NCBI RefSeq assembly: GCF_001431525.1
Contig: NZ_LDJH01000006.1
Coordinates: 310,001-374,000, forward strand
Direction of reading: 5' to 3'
Source: Stenotrophomonas koreensis
Lineage (GTDB): Bacteria > Pseudomonadota > Gammaproteobacteria > Xanthomonadales > Xanthomonadaceae
DNA: 64,000 nucleotides
Position 1 is the first letter of the stretch. Every line of letters begins with the position of its first letter. Made by a program: the position numbers and the translations under genes. Shown one piece after another: positions 10,414 through 20,462 of this stretch. The notes under the pieces are model-generated. The model did no database searches. It worked only from the letters and a program-made list of their open reading frames with translations, and was not told the DNA's origin.

Positions 10414-10608
10414 ATGTCGACGCCTCCGTTGCCCGAGCCGGTCAATCACACGGCTGAATTGGTCATCGCCACGATTTTCGGGGTGATGTACGGCTTGAAA
10501 ACCGGTGATTATTTCAGTGGCATCTTCATCGGCATCGTCGCCGGCGTGCTGCTCAGCGGGCTGCATACCTGGGTTGTCGTGCGCCGTCGCAAAAGGGATG
10601 GCTCGTGA
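10414..10608 (+). CDS. Small membrane protein of unknown function
   Basis: A 64-residue product with two hydrophobic stretches, about residues 17-27 and 33-56, the second being FSGIFIGIVAGVLLSGLHTW. It ends in a basic cluster VVRRRKRDG. Its stop overlaps the folP start by four bases (GTGATG), which supports it as a real, coupled gene. GACAATGGCGG at 10379-10389 may be its promoter region. No family was recognised. Confidence 0.65.
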   Translation: MSTPPLPEPVNHTAELVIATIFGVMYGLKTGDYFSGIFIGIVAGVLLSGLHTWVVVRRRKRDGS

Positions 10609-11507
10609 TGTTTGACACCCGCCCCAGCCTGCGCTGCGCCGGCCGTCGCCTGTACCTGGACCAGCCGCAGGTGATGGGCGTGCTCAATGTCACCCCCGAC
10701 TCGTTTTCCGATGGCGGCCTGCACCTGGATCCGGCGCAGGCCCTGGTACATGCCCGGGCGATGCTGGAGCAGGGAGCCAGCATCATCGATGTCGGTGGTG
10801 AGTCCACCCGCCCCGGTGCCACTGCGGTCAGCGAAAGCGAGGAGATTGACCGGATCGCGGCGGTGATCGAACGCCTGGCCGCCGAACTGGACGTGGTGGT
10901 CAGTGTCGATACGTTCAAGCCTGCGGTGATGCGTGCGGCCATTGCCGCCGGCGCGCACATGATCAACGACATCCAGGCCCTGCAGCAGCCGGGTGCGCTG
11001 GAGGTGGTGGCCGGCAGTGACGTGGCCGTGGTGCTGATGCATGCCGTCGGTGGCCCGTACCAGGCCGGCAGCAGCGTCGAATACACCGATGTGGTCGAGC
11101 AGGTGCGCAGCTTCCTGGCCCAGCGGGTACTGGCCTGCGAGTTTTCCGGGATCGCCCGCGAACGCCTGGTGCTGGATCCCGGCTATGGTTTCAACAAGGA
11201 CAGCACGCAGAATTTCCAGTTGCTGGCCCGGCAGCAGGCGCTGTGCGGCCTGGGCCTGCCGTTGTTGGCGGGCCTGTCGCGCAAGCGCTGCATCGCCGAA
11301 GCAACCGGTCGCGAGATCGCCGCCGAGCGCGTTGCCGGTTCGGTGGCTGCGCATCTGATTGCCGTGCAGCAGGGCGCGCAGATTGTGCGTGTGCACGATG
11401 TCGCTGCCACGGTCGATGCACTGAAGGTGTGGCAGCGCGTGGCTGCGCTGCGCCCGCCTGCAGATATGCCGGAATCGGCCAGACCCGCATGGCCGGATGA
11501 CTGTTGA
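10605..11507 (+). CDS. folP: Dihydropteroate synthase
   Basis: FolP joins p-aminobenzoate to dihydropterin pyrophosphate in folate synthesis and is the sulfonamide target. The 300-residue protein has the signatures MGVLNVTPDSFSDGG near the N-terminus and GASIIDVGGESTRPG. The GTG start at 10605 overlaps the preceding small gene. The glmM gene that commonly follows folP is not here; a symporter gene comes instead. Confidence 0.95.
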   Translation: MMFDTRPSLRCAGRRLYLDQPQVMGVLNVTPDSFSDGGLHLDPAQALVHARAMLEQGASIIDVGGESTRPGATAVSESEEIDRIAAVIERLAAELDVVVSVDTFKPAVMRAAIAAGAHMINDIQALQQPGALEVVAGSDVAVVLMHAVGGPYQAGSSVEYTDVVEQVRSFLAQRVLACEFSGIARERLVLDPGYGFNKDSTQNFQLLARQQALCGLGLPLLAGLSRKRCIAEATGREIAAERVAGSVAAHLIAVQQGAQIVRVHDVAATVDALKVWQRVAALRPPADMPESARPAWPDDC

Positions 11508-11571
11508 GCGGCTTTGCTTGCCGCCAACCAGGTGATTGTTTAGTTTCAGGTCATTGTCCTGATGTGGTCCG

Positions 11572-13065
11572 GTGTCGATGACTGCGAGTACCCCGCTGCT
11601 GGTAACGTTCCTGGCTTACCTGATGGTGATGATCGCCATCGGTGTCTGGGCGTGGTGGCAGACCAAGAGCTTTGACGATTACATCCTCGGTGGCCGTTCG
11701 CTTGGCCCGGTGGTGACGGCATTGAGCGCCGGTGCCTCGGACATGAGCGGCTGGTTGCTGATGGGGTTGCCCGGTGCGTTGTATGCCAGTGGCCTGGCCG
11801 AAGCCTGGATTGCCATCGGTCTGTGCATCGGCCAGTACCTTAACTGGCGCCTGATTGCCGGCCCACTGCGGGTGTACACCGAGCGCACCCACAATGCGCT
11901 GACCCTGCCGGATTTCTTTACCCACCGCTTCAACGACCAGGCCCGCGTGCTGCGGGTGATCTCGGCGCTGGTGATCCTGGTGTTCTTTGCCGTGTACTGC
12001 GCTTCGGGCGTGGTGGCCGGTGCCCGCCTGTTCGAGCAGGTGTTCGGCATCGATTACAGCACCGCGTTGTGGATCGGCGCGCTGGCCACGATCGCCTATA
12101 CCCTGATCGGTGGTTTCCTGGCGGTGAGCTGGACTGACACGGTGCAGGCCACGCTGATGATCTTTGCCCTGGTGCTGACGCCGGTGATGGTGGCCATCGG
12201 TGCCGGTGGCCTGGATGCGGCCGCGCTGGCCATTGAACAGGTCGATCCGCAGCGCCTGTCCTGGGTCGGTGCCGGCGGGCTGGTGGCGGTGATCTCGGCC
12301 CTGGCCTGGGGCCTGGGCTATGTCGGCCAGCCGCATATCCTGGCCCGTTTCATGGCCGCCGACAGCATCAGGACGATTCCGGCGGCACGTCGTATCGGCA
12401 TGGTCTGGATGGTGGCCTGCCTGGGTGGTGCGATCGCCGTGGGTTTGTTCGGCATTGCTTACTACGCCCAGAACCCGGAGCTGGCCGGCCCGGTCAATGC
12501 CAACCCGGAACGTGTGTTCATGGCCCTGGCCGGTGACCTGTTCAACCCGTGGATTGCCGGTGTGCTGCTCTCGGCCATCCTGGCTGCGGTGATGAGCACC
12601 CTGTCGTGCCAGCTGCTGGTGTGCTCCTCGGCCCTGACCGAGGATTTTTACCGCGGTTTCGTGCGCCCGAAGGCCAGCCAGCGCGAGCTGGTCTGGGTGG
12701 GCCGGGCCATGGTCGGTGCGATTGCCCTGCTGGCCATCTTCATCGCCCGTGACCCGGACAGCCGTGTGCTCGGCCTGGTCAGTTACGCCTGGGCCGGTTT
12801 CGGTGCAGCCTTCGGCCCGGTGGTGCTGCTGGCCCTGTTCTGGGAGCGGATGACCCGCAATGGCGCGGTGGCCGGCATCGTTGCCGGTGCCCTGACCGTG
12901 GTGCTGTGGAAGTACACTGGCAGTGCTCTGTATGAGATCGTGCCCGGCTTCATTGCCTGCACCGTGGCCATCGTTGTGGTTTCGCTGCTGGGCAAGGCGC
13001 CGGCGCCGGCCGTCGTGGCCACCCACAGGGCGGTGCACGCTGAGCTGCGCCAGCACGGTTACTGA
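11572..13065 (+). CDS. putP: Sodium/solute symporter, PutP (SSS) family
   Basis: A 497-residue transporter of the sodium:solute symporter family, most like sodium/proline symporters. The motif LSAGASDMSGWLLMGLPG in the second helix is typical of PutP, and about 13 hydrophobic helices can be traced. The frame opens with GTG 11572; ATG 11578 is an alternative. It lies 18 bases before miaA, so read-through into miaA is possible. Substrate choice is an inference from similarity. Confidence 0.85.
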   Translation: MSMTASTPLLVTFLAYLMVMIAIGVWAWWQTKSFDDYILGGRSLGPVVTALSAGASDMSGWLLMGLPGALYASGLAEAWIAIGLCIGQYLNWRLIAGPLRVYTERTHNALTLPDFFTHRFNDQARVLRVISALVILVFFAVYCASGVVAGARLFEQVFGIDYSTALWIGALATIAYTLIGGFLAVSWTDTVQATLMIFALVLTPVMVAIGAGGLDAAALAIEQVDPQRLSWVGAGGLVAVISALAWGLGYVGQPHILARFMAADSIRTIPAARRIGMVWMVACLGGAIAVGLFGIAYYAQNPELAGPVNANPERVFMALAGDLFNPWIAGVLLSAILAAVMSTLSCQLLVCSSALTEDFYRGFVRPKASQRELVWVGRAMVGAIALLAIFIARDPDSRVLGLVSYAWAGFGAAFGPVVLLALFWERMTRNGAVAGIVAGALTVVLWKYTGSALYEIVPGFIACTVAIVVVSLLGKAPAPAVVATHRAVHAELRQHGY

Positions 13066-13083
13066 CAGCAGTCTGGAGTAGTG

Positions 13084-14067
13084 ATGGGTGCAGATGCCCG
13101 TCCATCGGGCATTGCCCTGATGGGCCCGACCGCCTCGGGCAAGACCGCCACCGCGATTGCGCTGGCCAAGGCCCTGGGGGGCGAAATCGTCAGCGTGGAT
13201 TCGGCCCTGGTGTATCGGGGGCTGGATATCGGTGCGGCCAAGCCGGACCTGGCTGAGCGCGCAGGCGTGGTCCATCACCTGATCGATGTGCGCGACCCCT
13301 GGGATGCGTATTCGGCCGCTGACTTTGCCGCCGATGCCCGCGCAGCGGTGGATGACATCCTTGCCCGTGGCAAGCTGCCGATCCTGGCCGGTGGCACCGG
13401 GCTGTACTTCCAGTCCCTGTTGCAGGGGCTCTCGCCGATGCCGGCCGCCGATCCGGCCCTGCGCGAGCAGCTCGCTGCCGAGCTGGCCGAGCGTGGACTG
13501 GCGGCCCTGCATGCAGAGCTGGCAGCCATTGACCCGGTGGCTGCCGCGCGCATCCATGCCACCGACCCGCAGCGCACCCAGCGGGCACTGGAGGTCTATC
13601 GTCTGACCGGCAAGCCGATCAGCTACTGGCAGGCCATGCCGCCGGTGGGCCGGTTGCCGGTGCGGATGCTCAAGCTGGTGCTGGCACCGGCTGATCGGGC
13701 GGTATTGCATGAGCGCATTGCCCGCCGTTTCGACGCGATGCTGGCCGGTGGGCTGCTGGAGGAGGTGTGTCGTCTGCGCGCGCTGCCTGGGCTGGCAGCA
13801 CATCCGGCGCCGCTGGAGCTACCGGCGATCCGTGCCGTGGGCTACCGCCAGGCCTGGCAGCATCTGGATGGCGAATTCGACCTGGCCGGGCTGCGCGAGC
13901 GCGGCATTGCCGCCACCCGGCAATTGGCCAAGCGCCAGCTCACCTGGCTGCGTGGTGAGCTGGACGCGCGCTGGTTTGACCCACATCGCCAGGCCGCTGA
14001 ACTGGAGCAGGCCGTGGCAGGCTTTATCGGATCTGCAGTCAAGGCGGGTATCGGCACAGCGGTGTAA
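13084..14067 (+). CDS. miaA: tRNA dimethylallyltransferase
   Basis: MiaA adds a dimethylallyl group to A37 of tRNAs that read UNN codons. The 327-residue product has the P-loop GPTASGKT at residues 14-21 and the [18 protein letters not shown] substrate motif. ATG 13084 is preferred over GTG 13081, because the GGAG at 13075 is better spaced. miaA-hfq-hflX is the normal order; the mutL gene usual upstream is replaced by a symporter gene. Confidence 0.96.
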   Translation: MGADARPSGIALMGPTASGKTATAIALAKALGGEIVSVDSALVYRGLDIGAAKPDLAERAGVVHHLIDVRDPWDAYSAADFAADARAAVDDILARGKLPILAGGTGLYFQSLLQGLSPMPAADPALREQLAAELAERGLAALHAELAAIDPVAAARIHATDPQRTQRALEVYRLTGKPISYWQAMPPVGRLPVRMLKLVLAPADRAVLHERIARRFDAMLAGGLLEEVCRLRALPGLAAHPAPLELPAIRAVGYRQAWQHLDGEFDLAGLRERGIAATRQLAKRQLTWLRGELDARWFDPHRQAAELEQAVAGFIGSAVKAGIGTAV

Positions 14068-14076
14068 CATGGCCCG
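14065..14076 (+). promoter_or_regulatory. Possible -10 element for hfq
   Basis: TAACAT followed by GGCCCG at the very end of miaA could start an hfq transcript with a leader of about 70 bases. No -35 box stands out, and hfq may also be reached from upstream. Confidence 0.3.
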
Positions 14077-14145
14077 TGTTGTGCTGGCCCTGCGTTCTGC
14101 GCCGGTCAGCCCCCTTTTCCAATAAGAACAATAACGGGAGAAACC

Positions 14146-14427
14146 ATGTCCAAGGGACAGTCGCTTCAGGATCCTTTCCTCAACGCTCTGCGCCGCGAGC
14201 GCGTGCCGGTGTCGGTGTATCTGGTCAATGGCATCAAGCTGCAGGGGACGATCGAATCGTTTGACCAATTCGTGGTGCTGCTGCGCAATACCGTCAGCCA
14301 GATGGTCTACAAGCACGCCATTTCCACCGTGGTGCCGGCGCGCAATGTCCGCGTCGGGCCGTCCGGCGGCTATGTGCAGTCCGCCGATGGGGATGACGCC
14401 AATCACGCCGATGAGGCGCAGTCTTGA
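14146..14427 (+). CDS. hfq: RNA chaperone Hfq
   Basis: Hfq forms a hexamer that binds small RNAs and mRNAs and promotes their pairing. The 93-residue product contains Sm1 ([20 protein letters not shown]) and the Sm2 motif [12 protein letters not shown]. The C-terminal tail is short and acidic. A GGGAG precedes the ATG by 6 bases. It lies in the conserved miaA-hfq-hflX group. Confidence 0.97.
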   Translation: MSKGQSLQDPFLNALRRERVPVSVYLVNGIKLQGTIESFDQFVVLLRNTVSQMVYKHAISTVVPARNVRVGPSGGYVQSADGDDANHADEAQS

Positions 14428-14448
14428 GTTCCAAGCAGGTAAGCCTGA

Positions 14449-15759
14449 GTGTTTGATCGTTCAAAACGCGGCGAACACGCCCTGCTCATCCAACCCCATG
14501 CCGGCAAGCTGGAAGAGGATGTACTGGAAGAATTTGTCGATCTGGCCCGCTCTGCCGGGGCCAGCATCGCCGCCACCATCACCGCGCGGATTGACCGTCC
14601 CAACCCGTCGATCCTGATCGGCAGTGGCAAGCTGGAAGAAGTGCGCGCCGCTGCCGACGCCACCGAAGCCGACCTGATCCTGGTCAACCATGCGCTGAGC
14701 CCGGTGCAGGAGCGCAACCTGGAGCGGGCACTGGGGCGGCGGGTGATTGACCGCACCGGCCTGATCCTGGACATCTTTGCCCAGCGTGCCCACAGCCATG
14801 AAGGCAAGCTGCAGGTGGAGCTGGCCCAGCTGCGGCACATTGCCACCCGGCTGGTGCGCGGCTGGACCCACCTGGAGCGCCAGCGGGGTGGTTCGATCGG
14901 TTTGCGTGGGCCGGGTGAAACCCAGCTGGAAACCGACCGTCGCCTGCTGCAGAAGCGGGTGGACCAGCTGCAGAAGCGGCTGGAAAAAGTCGAGGTGCAG
15001 CGCACCCAGATGCGCCGTGCCCGGGTGCGCAGCGAAATGCCGCGCGTGGCCCTGGTCGGCTATACCAATGCCGGCAAGTCGACCCTGTTCAATGCCCTGG
15101 CCGGCGCCCAGGCCTATGCGGCCGACCAGCTGTTTGCGACCCTGGACCCGACCGTGCGGAGGGTCGGCATTCCTGGTGGCAACGTGGTGCTGGCCGATAC
15201 CGTGGGCTTCGTGCGTGACCTGCCGCACGAGCTGGTGGCCGCGTTCCGTTCCACCCTGAGCGAGGCGCGGGAGGCCGACCTGCTGCTGCATGTGGTCGAT
15301 GCGGCCGATCCCCACCGGCAGGAGCGGATTGCCCAGGTGGACGAGGTGCTGGCCGAGGTCGGTGCCGGTGAGCTGCCGCAGTTGCTGGTCTACAACAAGA
15401 TCGACCGGATTGACGGCGCACAGCCGCGTCATGATGCCCAGGATGGTATTGCCGATCCTGCCCGGCGTGAGCGGGTCTGGCTTTCGGCCCGCGATGGCAT
15501 CGGCCTGGATCTGCTCACTGCAGCCCTGGGTGCACGTCTGGGTTTTACCCGCATTCGTGGGCAGGTGGTGCTGCCGCCCTCGGCCGGTCGCCTGCATGCG
15601 CGTCTGCATGCCCTGGGCGGCATTGTCGATGAGCAATACACCGATGAGGGCTGGGTACTGGAGATCGACCTGCCGCGCAGCGAGGCTGAAAAGCTGGCTG
15701 GCAGCGCCGATGGTGGCCCGCTCAGGCCATTGATCCCGCAGCCCGAGCCGGAATGGTAG
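14449..15759 (+). CDS. hflX: GTPase HflX
   Basis: HflX is a ribosome-associated GTPase that splits stalled or stressed ribosomes. The 436-residue protein has the HflX N-terminal domain (SGKLEEV, RTGLILDIFAQRA), a coiled-coil linker around 165-190, and a G domain with G1 GYTNAGKS at residues 204-211. GTG is the start. The hflK and hflC genes often found behind hflX are missing, and a strong terminator closes the unit. Confidence 0.95.
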   Translation: MFDRSKRGEHALLIQPHAGKLEEDVLEEFVDLARSAGASIAATITARIDRPNPSILIGSGKLEEVRAAADATEADLILVNHALSPVQERNLERALGRRVIDRTGLILDIFAQRAHSHEGKLQVELAQLRHIATRLVRGWTHLERQRGGSIGLRGPGETQLETDRRLLQKRVDQLQKRLEKVEVQRTQMRRARVRSEMPRVALVGYTNAGKSTLFNALAGAQAYAADQLFATLDPTVRRVGIPGGNVVLADTVGFVRDLPHELVAAFRSTLSEAREADLLLHVVDAADPHRQERIAQVDEVLAEVGAGELPQLLVYNKIDRIDGAQPRHDAQDGIADPARRERVWLSARDGIGLDLLTAALGARLGFTRIRGQVVLPPSAGRLHARLHALGGIVDEQYTDEGWVLEIDLPRSEAEKLAGSADGGPLRPLIPQPEPEW

Positions 15760-15795
15760 GCTGCTGAAGCGCGTTTGGCGGCAGATGGCAAACGG

Positions 15796-15829
15796 CCGGA
15801 CCGACTCAGCGGTCCGGTTTTTGTTTTTT
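15796..15829 (+). terminator. Rho-independent terminator of hflX
   Basis: A perfect 8-bp stem (CCGGACCG, 15796-15803, pairing with 15810-15817) with a 6-base loop is followed by a nearly pure T tract of 12 bases. Confidence 0.92.
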
Positions 15830-16274
15830 ACATCACACCTGGCCCCGGCAACCGGCATTGACCGCGATGGATGCCGGCGCGGCTTCCATCGACCGCCTGT
15901 CAGCCCTTCAGCCCTGCACCGTCAGCCGACGCAGGGTCAGACAGCAGCGATGACGCGATGGCGTGCCTGAGTGGCCTGCAGCGTCATCCTTTCCCTCGAT
16001 CCGGTCCAGGTGTGCTGTTGGCTGCCAGGGCAAGGCGCTCACACGGCCGTGACCTGTGCCTGAAGGCCGTGCGCTGCCGGTTGTTTGGTGTTCCTGATGC
16101 GTGCCTGGCTTGCTCAGGCCCACTGCCCGTGCGGGCGGCTGATCCGGTCCGCTCCATGCGGCAGGCGGGGCCGGCTGGCGTATCGGCAGCGTGCTGCTGC
16201 GCCAGGCAGACAAGACAGTGCGCTGCATTTTGCGTTACAAGGTGGGCAGCTTCCTTGTCAGCCAGGCGATGGTA
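15830..16274 (+). other. Long stretch without a supported gene
   Basis: About 445 bases between the hflX terminator and the pncC-like gene. Open frames run through it on both strands, but none has a recognisable product or convincing ribosome binding site. The sequence is a little less G-rich than the surrounding genes. No tRNA, hairpin-T tract or repeat was found. Confidence 0.6.
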
Positions 16275-16772
16275 ATGAGTGCGGTAATCGATGATGACAC
16301 CCTGCAGGCACAGGCCCAGGCGCTGGGCCGTTACCTGCAGCAGCAGCACCTGAGCCTGGTCACGGCCGAAAGCTGCAGTGGTGGCTGGATTGCCAAGCTG
16401 GTCACCGACATTGCCGGCAGCTCGGTGTGGTTTGACTGCGGCATGGTGGTCTACAGCTACGAGGCCAAACAGGCGTTGCTGGGCGTACGCGCACAGACCC
16501 TGGAACACTTTGGTGCGGTAAGCCGCGAAACCGTGCTGGAAATGGTCAGTGGCGCGTTGGCACGCTCCGGTGCCGGCATCGCCGTGGCCGTGACCGGGAT
16601 TGCCGGCCCGGGCGGCGGCAGTGAGGACAAGCCGGTGGGCACGGTATGGATCGGCTGGAAGCGCCGCGGTGGCTATGCCCGCGCCCAGGTGTTCCAGTTC
16701 ACGGGTGATCGCGACGCGGTACGCCGGCAGACCGTGGCGGCCGCCCTGGCTGGCCTGCAGCAGCCGGACTGA
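16275..16772 (+). CDS. pncC: CinA C-terminal / PncC-type nicotinamide-nucleotide amidase
   Basis: PncC deamidates NMN to nicotinate mononucleotide in NAD recycling. The 165-residue product is a single CinA C-terminal domain, with LSLVTAESCSGGWIAKLVTDI and AVTGIAGPGGGSEDKPVGTVW. The frame is open from 16191. ATG 16275 gives the family length; ATG 16269 is just as possible, and neither has a strong Shine-Dalgarno. A gene of this family just before recA is a widely shared order, here with two genes between them. Confidence 0.9.
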   Translation: MSAVIDDDTLQAQAQALGRYLQQQHLSLVTAESCSGGWIAKLVTDIAGSSVWFDCGMVVYSYEAKQALLGVRAQTLEHFGAVSRETVLEMVSGALARSGAGIAVAVTGIAGPGGGSEDKPVGTVWIGWKRRGGYARAQVFQFTGDRDAVRRQTVAAALAGLQQPD

Positions 16773-16783
16773 GGAGTCGGCCG

Positions 16784-18466
16784 ATGGCGATGTGGGACAC
16801 GCTGGGAACGGTGCGCGATCTGGGGCGGCTGCAGGAAATCGCGGCGGTCCTGGTCAAGTACGGCTTCGGTGATCTGGTCCGCCGGATCGGCCTGGCTGAC
16901 GTGATGGAGCGTGCGGGCAGGCTGTTGCACCTGCGCGGCAGCGAGCAGCATGCGCGCCTGTCCAGCGCACAGCGCGTACGTCTGGCCCTGGAGGCGCTGG
17001 GGCCAAGCTTCATCAAGCTTGGCCAGGTTCTGGCCACGCGTGTGGACCTGTTTACGCCGGAGTGGATTGCCGAGTTTTCGCGTCTGCAAAGCAATGTGCC
17101 GGCGCTGCCGTGGGCCGAGATCGAAGGCCCCTTGGTGCATGCGCTGGGGCATCCGCTGGAGGAGGCATTTGCGTGGGTGGAGCAGCGGCCGCTGGCGGCC
17201 GGCTCACTGGCGCAGGCCCACCGTGGCTGGCTGCATGACGGCACCGCGGTGGTATTGAAGGTGCGCCGTCCCGGCATTGGTGAGGTGGTCGAGGCCGATC
17301 TGCGGCTGCTTGCGCGGCTGGCGGACATCGTCGAGGCACGGGTGCCGGACCTGGCCCGTTTCCACCTGCCCGAAGTGGTCAGTCAATTTGCCACTTCATT
17401 GCGCCGCGAACTGGATTTTGTCGCCGAGTGCCGCAGCGCCGAGCGGATGGCGAAGAATTTTGCCGGCTACCCGCAACTGAAGATTCCGCAGGTGTACTGG
17501 CAATGGACGCGTTCCTCGCTGGCGGTTCAGGAGTTCATTGATGGCATCGCCGGCAATGATTACCTCGCCCTCGAAGCTGCCGGTCTGGACCGCCACCAGC
17601 TGGCCCAGGCCGGTGCCAGGATCGTACTGAAGATGGTGCTGGAAGACGGTTTCTTCCATGCCGATCCGCATCAGGGCAACCTGTTCTTCCTGCGCGACGG
17701 ACGGATTGCCCTGATCGATTTCGGCATGGTCGGACGCCTGAGCGAACAGCGCCGCGGCGAAGTGGCGCTGTTGCTGCATGGATTGGCGCAGCAGCGGCCG
17801 GCACAGGTCAGCGAGGTGCTGCTCGAATGGGCTGGCGGGCTGGAAGTGGACGAGCCGGCGTTGTTGCAGGACATCGCGGTCCTGGTCGACAACTACCGTG
17901 GTCTGGCGCTGAAAGACCTGCGTGTGGGCAGCATGCTCAACGATGTGACCGTACTGCTGCGCCACTACGGGCTGACCCTGCCGCCGGACCTGGCCTTGAT
18001 GGTCAAGACCTTCCTTACCCTGGACGGGGTAGGGCGGCAGCTGGATCCGGATTTCGACATGACCGCAGCGGCCACGCCGTTCCTGAAACGTGCCATCGGC
18101 CGGCGTTACCGTCCTGAAGCGTTGTGGCGCCGTGGCAGCGAGCATGCCGACAACTGGTGGGATCTGGGTACCAGCTTTCCGCGAGATGCACGCCAGATCC
18201 TGCAATCGGTGCGCCGCGGTCGGCTGCAGCTGCGGATTGAAACCCGGGCGATGGATCGTTTCGGCGAGCAGGTACAGCGGGCGGCCAACCGCCTGGTGGT
18301 CGGTGTCATCACCGCTGCGCTGGTGGTGGGCTCGTCCATTGTCATGCACTCGGTCGGTGCGCATTCCAGTGCCTGGCTGCTGTCGCTGGGGGTTGCCGGT
18401 TTTGTCGGCGCCGCGCTGTGCGGGGTGTGGATCGTGCTGTCGATCTGGCGTTCGGCCCGGCATTAG
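16784..18466 (+). CDS. ubiB: UbiB/ABC1-type atypical kinase
   Basis: The 560-residue product belongs to the ABC1/ADCK/UbiB family of atypical kinases or ATPases that support ubiquinone biosynthesis. It shows the family motifs SFIKLGQ (about residue 75), the alanine-rich loop AAGSLAQAH (about 138), HADPHQGN (about 292) and the metal motif ALIDFGMVG (about 308). Two C-terminal membrane helices at about 503-550 anchor it. It lies 57 bases before lexA and 11 after the pncC-like gene. Whether it is the cell's main UbiB or a paralogue cannot be told here. Confidence 0.85.
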   Translation: MAMWDTLGTVRDLGRLQEIAAVLVKYGFGDLVRRIGLADVMERAGRLLHLRGSEQHARLSSAQRVRLALEALGPSFIKLGQVLATRVDLFTPEWIAEFSRLQSNVPALPWAEIEGPLVHALGHPLEEAFAWVEQRPLAAGSLAQAHRGWLHDGTAVVLKVRRPGIGEVVEADLRLLARLADIVEARVPDLARFHLPEVVSQFATSLRRELDFVAECRSAERMAKNFAGYPQLKIPQVYWQWTRSSLAVQEFIDGIAGNDYLALEAAGLDRHQLAQAGARIVLKMVLEDGFFHADPHQGNLFFLRDGRIALIDFGMVGRLSEQRRGEVALLLHGLAQQRPAQVSEVLLEWAGGLEVDEPALLQDIAVLVDNYRGLALKDLRVGSMLNDVTVLLRHYGLTLPPDLALMVKTFLTLDGVGRQLDPDFDMTAAATPFLKRAIGRRYRPEALWRRGSEHADNWWDLGTSFPRDARQILQSVRRGRLQLRIETRAMDRFGEQVQRAANRLVVGVITAALVVGSSIVMHSVGAHSSAWLLSLGVAGFVGAALCGVWIVLSIWRSARH

Positions 18467-18487
18467 CACTTTGCACAACAAGGCCAC

Positions 18488-18515
18488 TTGCCAGCCGGCC
18501 TGTTGGTAGTAATAC
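18488..18515 (+). promoter_or_regulatory. lexA promoter
   Basis: TTGCCA (18488-18493), a 16-base spacer and TAATAC (18510-18515) make a plausible sigma-70 promoter. Transcription would begin close to the ATG at 18524, so the mRNA would be leaderless or nearly so. The -10 box lies inside the LexA operator. Confidence 0.6.
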
Positions 18516-18521
18516 TACTAA
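18503..18521 (+). promoter_or_regulatory. LexA operator (SOS box) of lexA
   Basis: TTGGTAGTAATACTACTAA is a near-perfect palindrome with one mismatch in 19 bases. It matches the SOS box known for Xanthomonas-type LexA (TTAG-N6-TACTA class). It overlaps the proposed -10 box and ends two bases before the lexA start codon, as expected for autoregulation. Confidence 0.9.
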
Positions 18522-18523
18522 CC

Positions 18524-19174
18524 ATGGACCTGACCGACACCCAGCAGGCGATCCTGGCTCTGATCGCACAACGTATCGAATGTGAAGGCCTGCCGCCGTC
18601 ACAGACGGAAATCGCCCGTGCCTTTGGTTTCAAGAGCGTGCGCGCGGCGCAATATCACCTGGAGGCGCTGGAGCAGGCCGGGGCGATTGAACGCCTGCCG
18701 GGCAAGATGCGCGGTATCCGCATCCTGGCCGCACCTGGGGCCAGTGCCGGGGCAGGAGACAGTGCCGTGCCGCCGGGCGGACAGGAGCAGCTGCTGCGGC
18801 TGCCGATCCTGGGGCGGGTGGCCGCCGGGTTGCCGATCGGGGCCGACCTGCCCAGCGATGATTACGTGGTGCTGGACAAGGTGTTTTTTTCGCCGGCACC
18901 GGACTATCTGCTCAAGGTGCAGGGCGATTCGATGATCGATGAAGGCATCTTCGATGGCGACCTGATCGGCGTGCACCGTACCCGCGATGCGCGCTCCGGT
19001 CAGATCGTGGTGGCGCGTATCGATGAGGAAATAACCGTCAAGCTGCTCAAGATGGGCAAGGATCGCATCCGCCTGTTGCCGCGTAACCCGGACTACTCCC
19101 CGATCGAAGTACTGCCCGGACAGGATTTCGCCATCGAAGGACTGTATTGCGGGCTGCTGCGGCCCAATCGCTGA
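18524..19174 (+). CDS. lexA: SOS repressor LexA
   Basis: LexA represses SOS genes and cleaves itself when RecA is active. The 216-residue protein has an N-terminal winged helix-turn-helix (PSQTEIARAFGFKS, about 26-39). The cleavage site is Ala101-Gly102 in RVAAGLP. The catalytic pair is Ser136 (GDSM) and Lys173 (TVKLL). The frame is open upstream to 18488, but that part holds the promoter, so ATG 18524 is the start. No Shine-Dalgarno is visible. Confidence 0.96.
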   Translation: MDLTDTQQAILALIAQRIECEGLPPSQTEIARAFGFKSVRAAQYHLEALEQAGAIERLPGKMRGIRILAAPGASAGAGDSAVPPGGQEQLLRLPILGRVAAGLPIGADLPSDDYVVLDKVFFSPAPDYLLKVQGDSMIDEGIFDGDLIGVHRTRDARSGQIVVARIDEEITVKLLKMGKDRIRLLPRNPDYSPIEVLPGQDFAIEGLYCGLLRPNR

Positions 19175-19346
19175 ACCCCGGCAGCGCAGTGCGTCCAATC
19201 CTGACTCCCGCATGCATGGCTTGGCCATTGCCGGGCACGGCGGGCGACAATCACCCTGATACCCGCTTGCTGGCGTCTCAGCCTGTGCGATCAACGCCCA
19301 CTACAGTGGCCGGCAAGCAACACTCACTGACTTGAGGAACACCACG

Positions 19347-20369
<1,023 letters not shown>

Positions 20370-20462
20370 CGGTTGTGGCCGCCGGGTGTGGCGCGCTGTC
20401 AGTGACGCAAAGCACCCGGCGGCCCCCTTTCAGCCTGTCCCTGGCCGGGCAGGCAATGGAAG

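Noticed and set aside
8674..10566. 630-codon open frame on the minus strand
   Set aside because: Antisense to ftsH, same GC-bias artefact.
11551..13803. 750-codon open frame on the minus strand
   Set aside because: It is antisense to the symporter gene and miaA, both of which are clear. The translation (H/Q/G/T-rich) has no domain; long antisense frames are expected from GC-rich third positions.
15984..16508. 174-codon minus-strand frame in the gap before the pncC-like gene
   Set aside because: It overlaps the start half of the pncC-like gene, has no family match and no ribosome binding site.
19175..19346. A second SOS box in front of recA
   Set aside because: No sequence close to TTAG-N6-TACTA was found; the CACTACAGTG palindrome near 19300 does not fit the motif.
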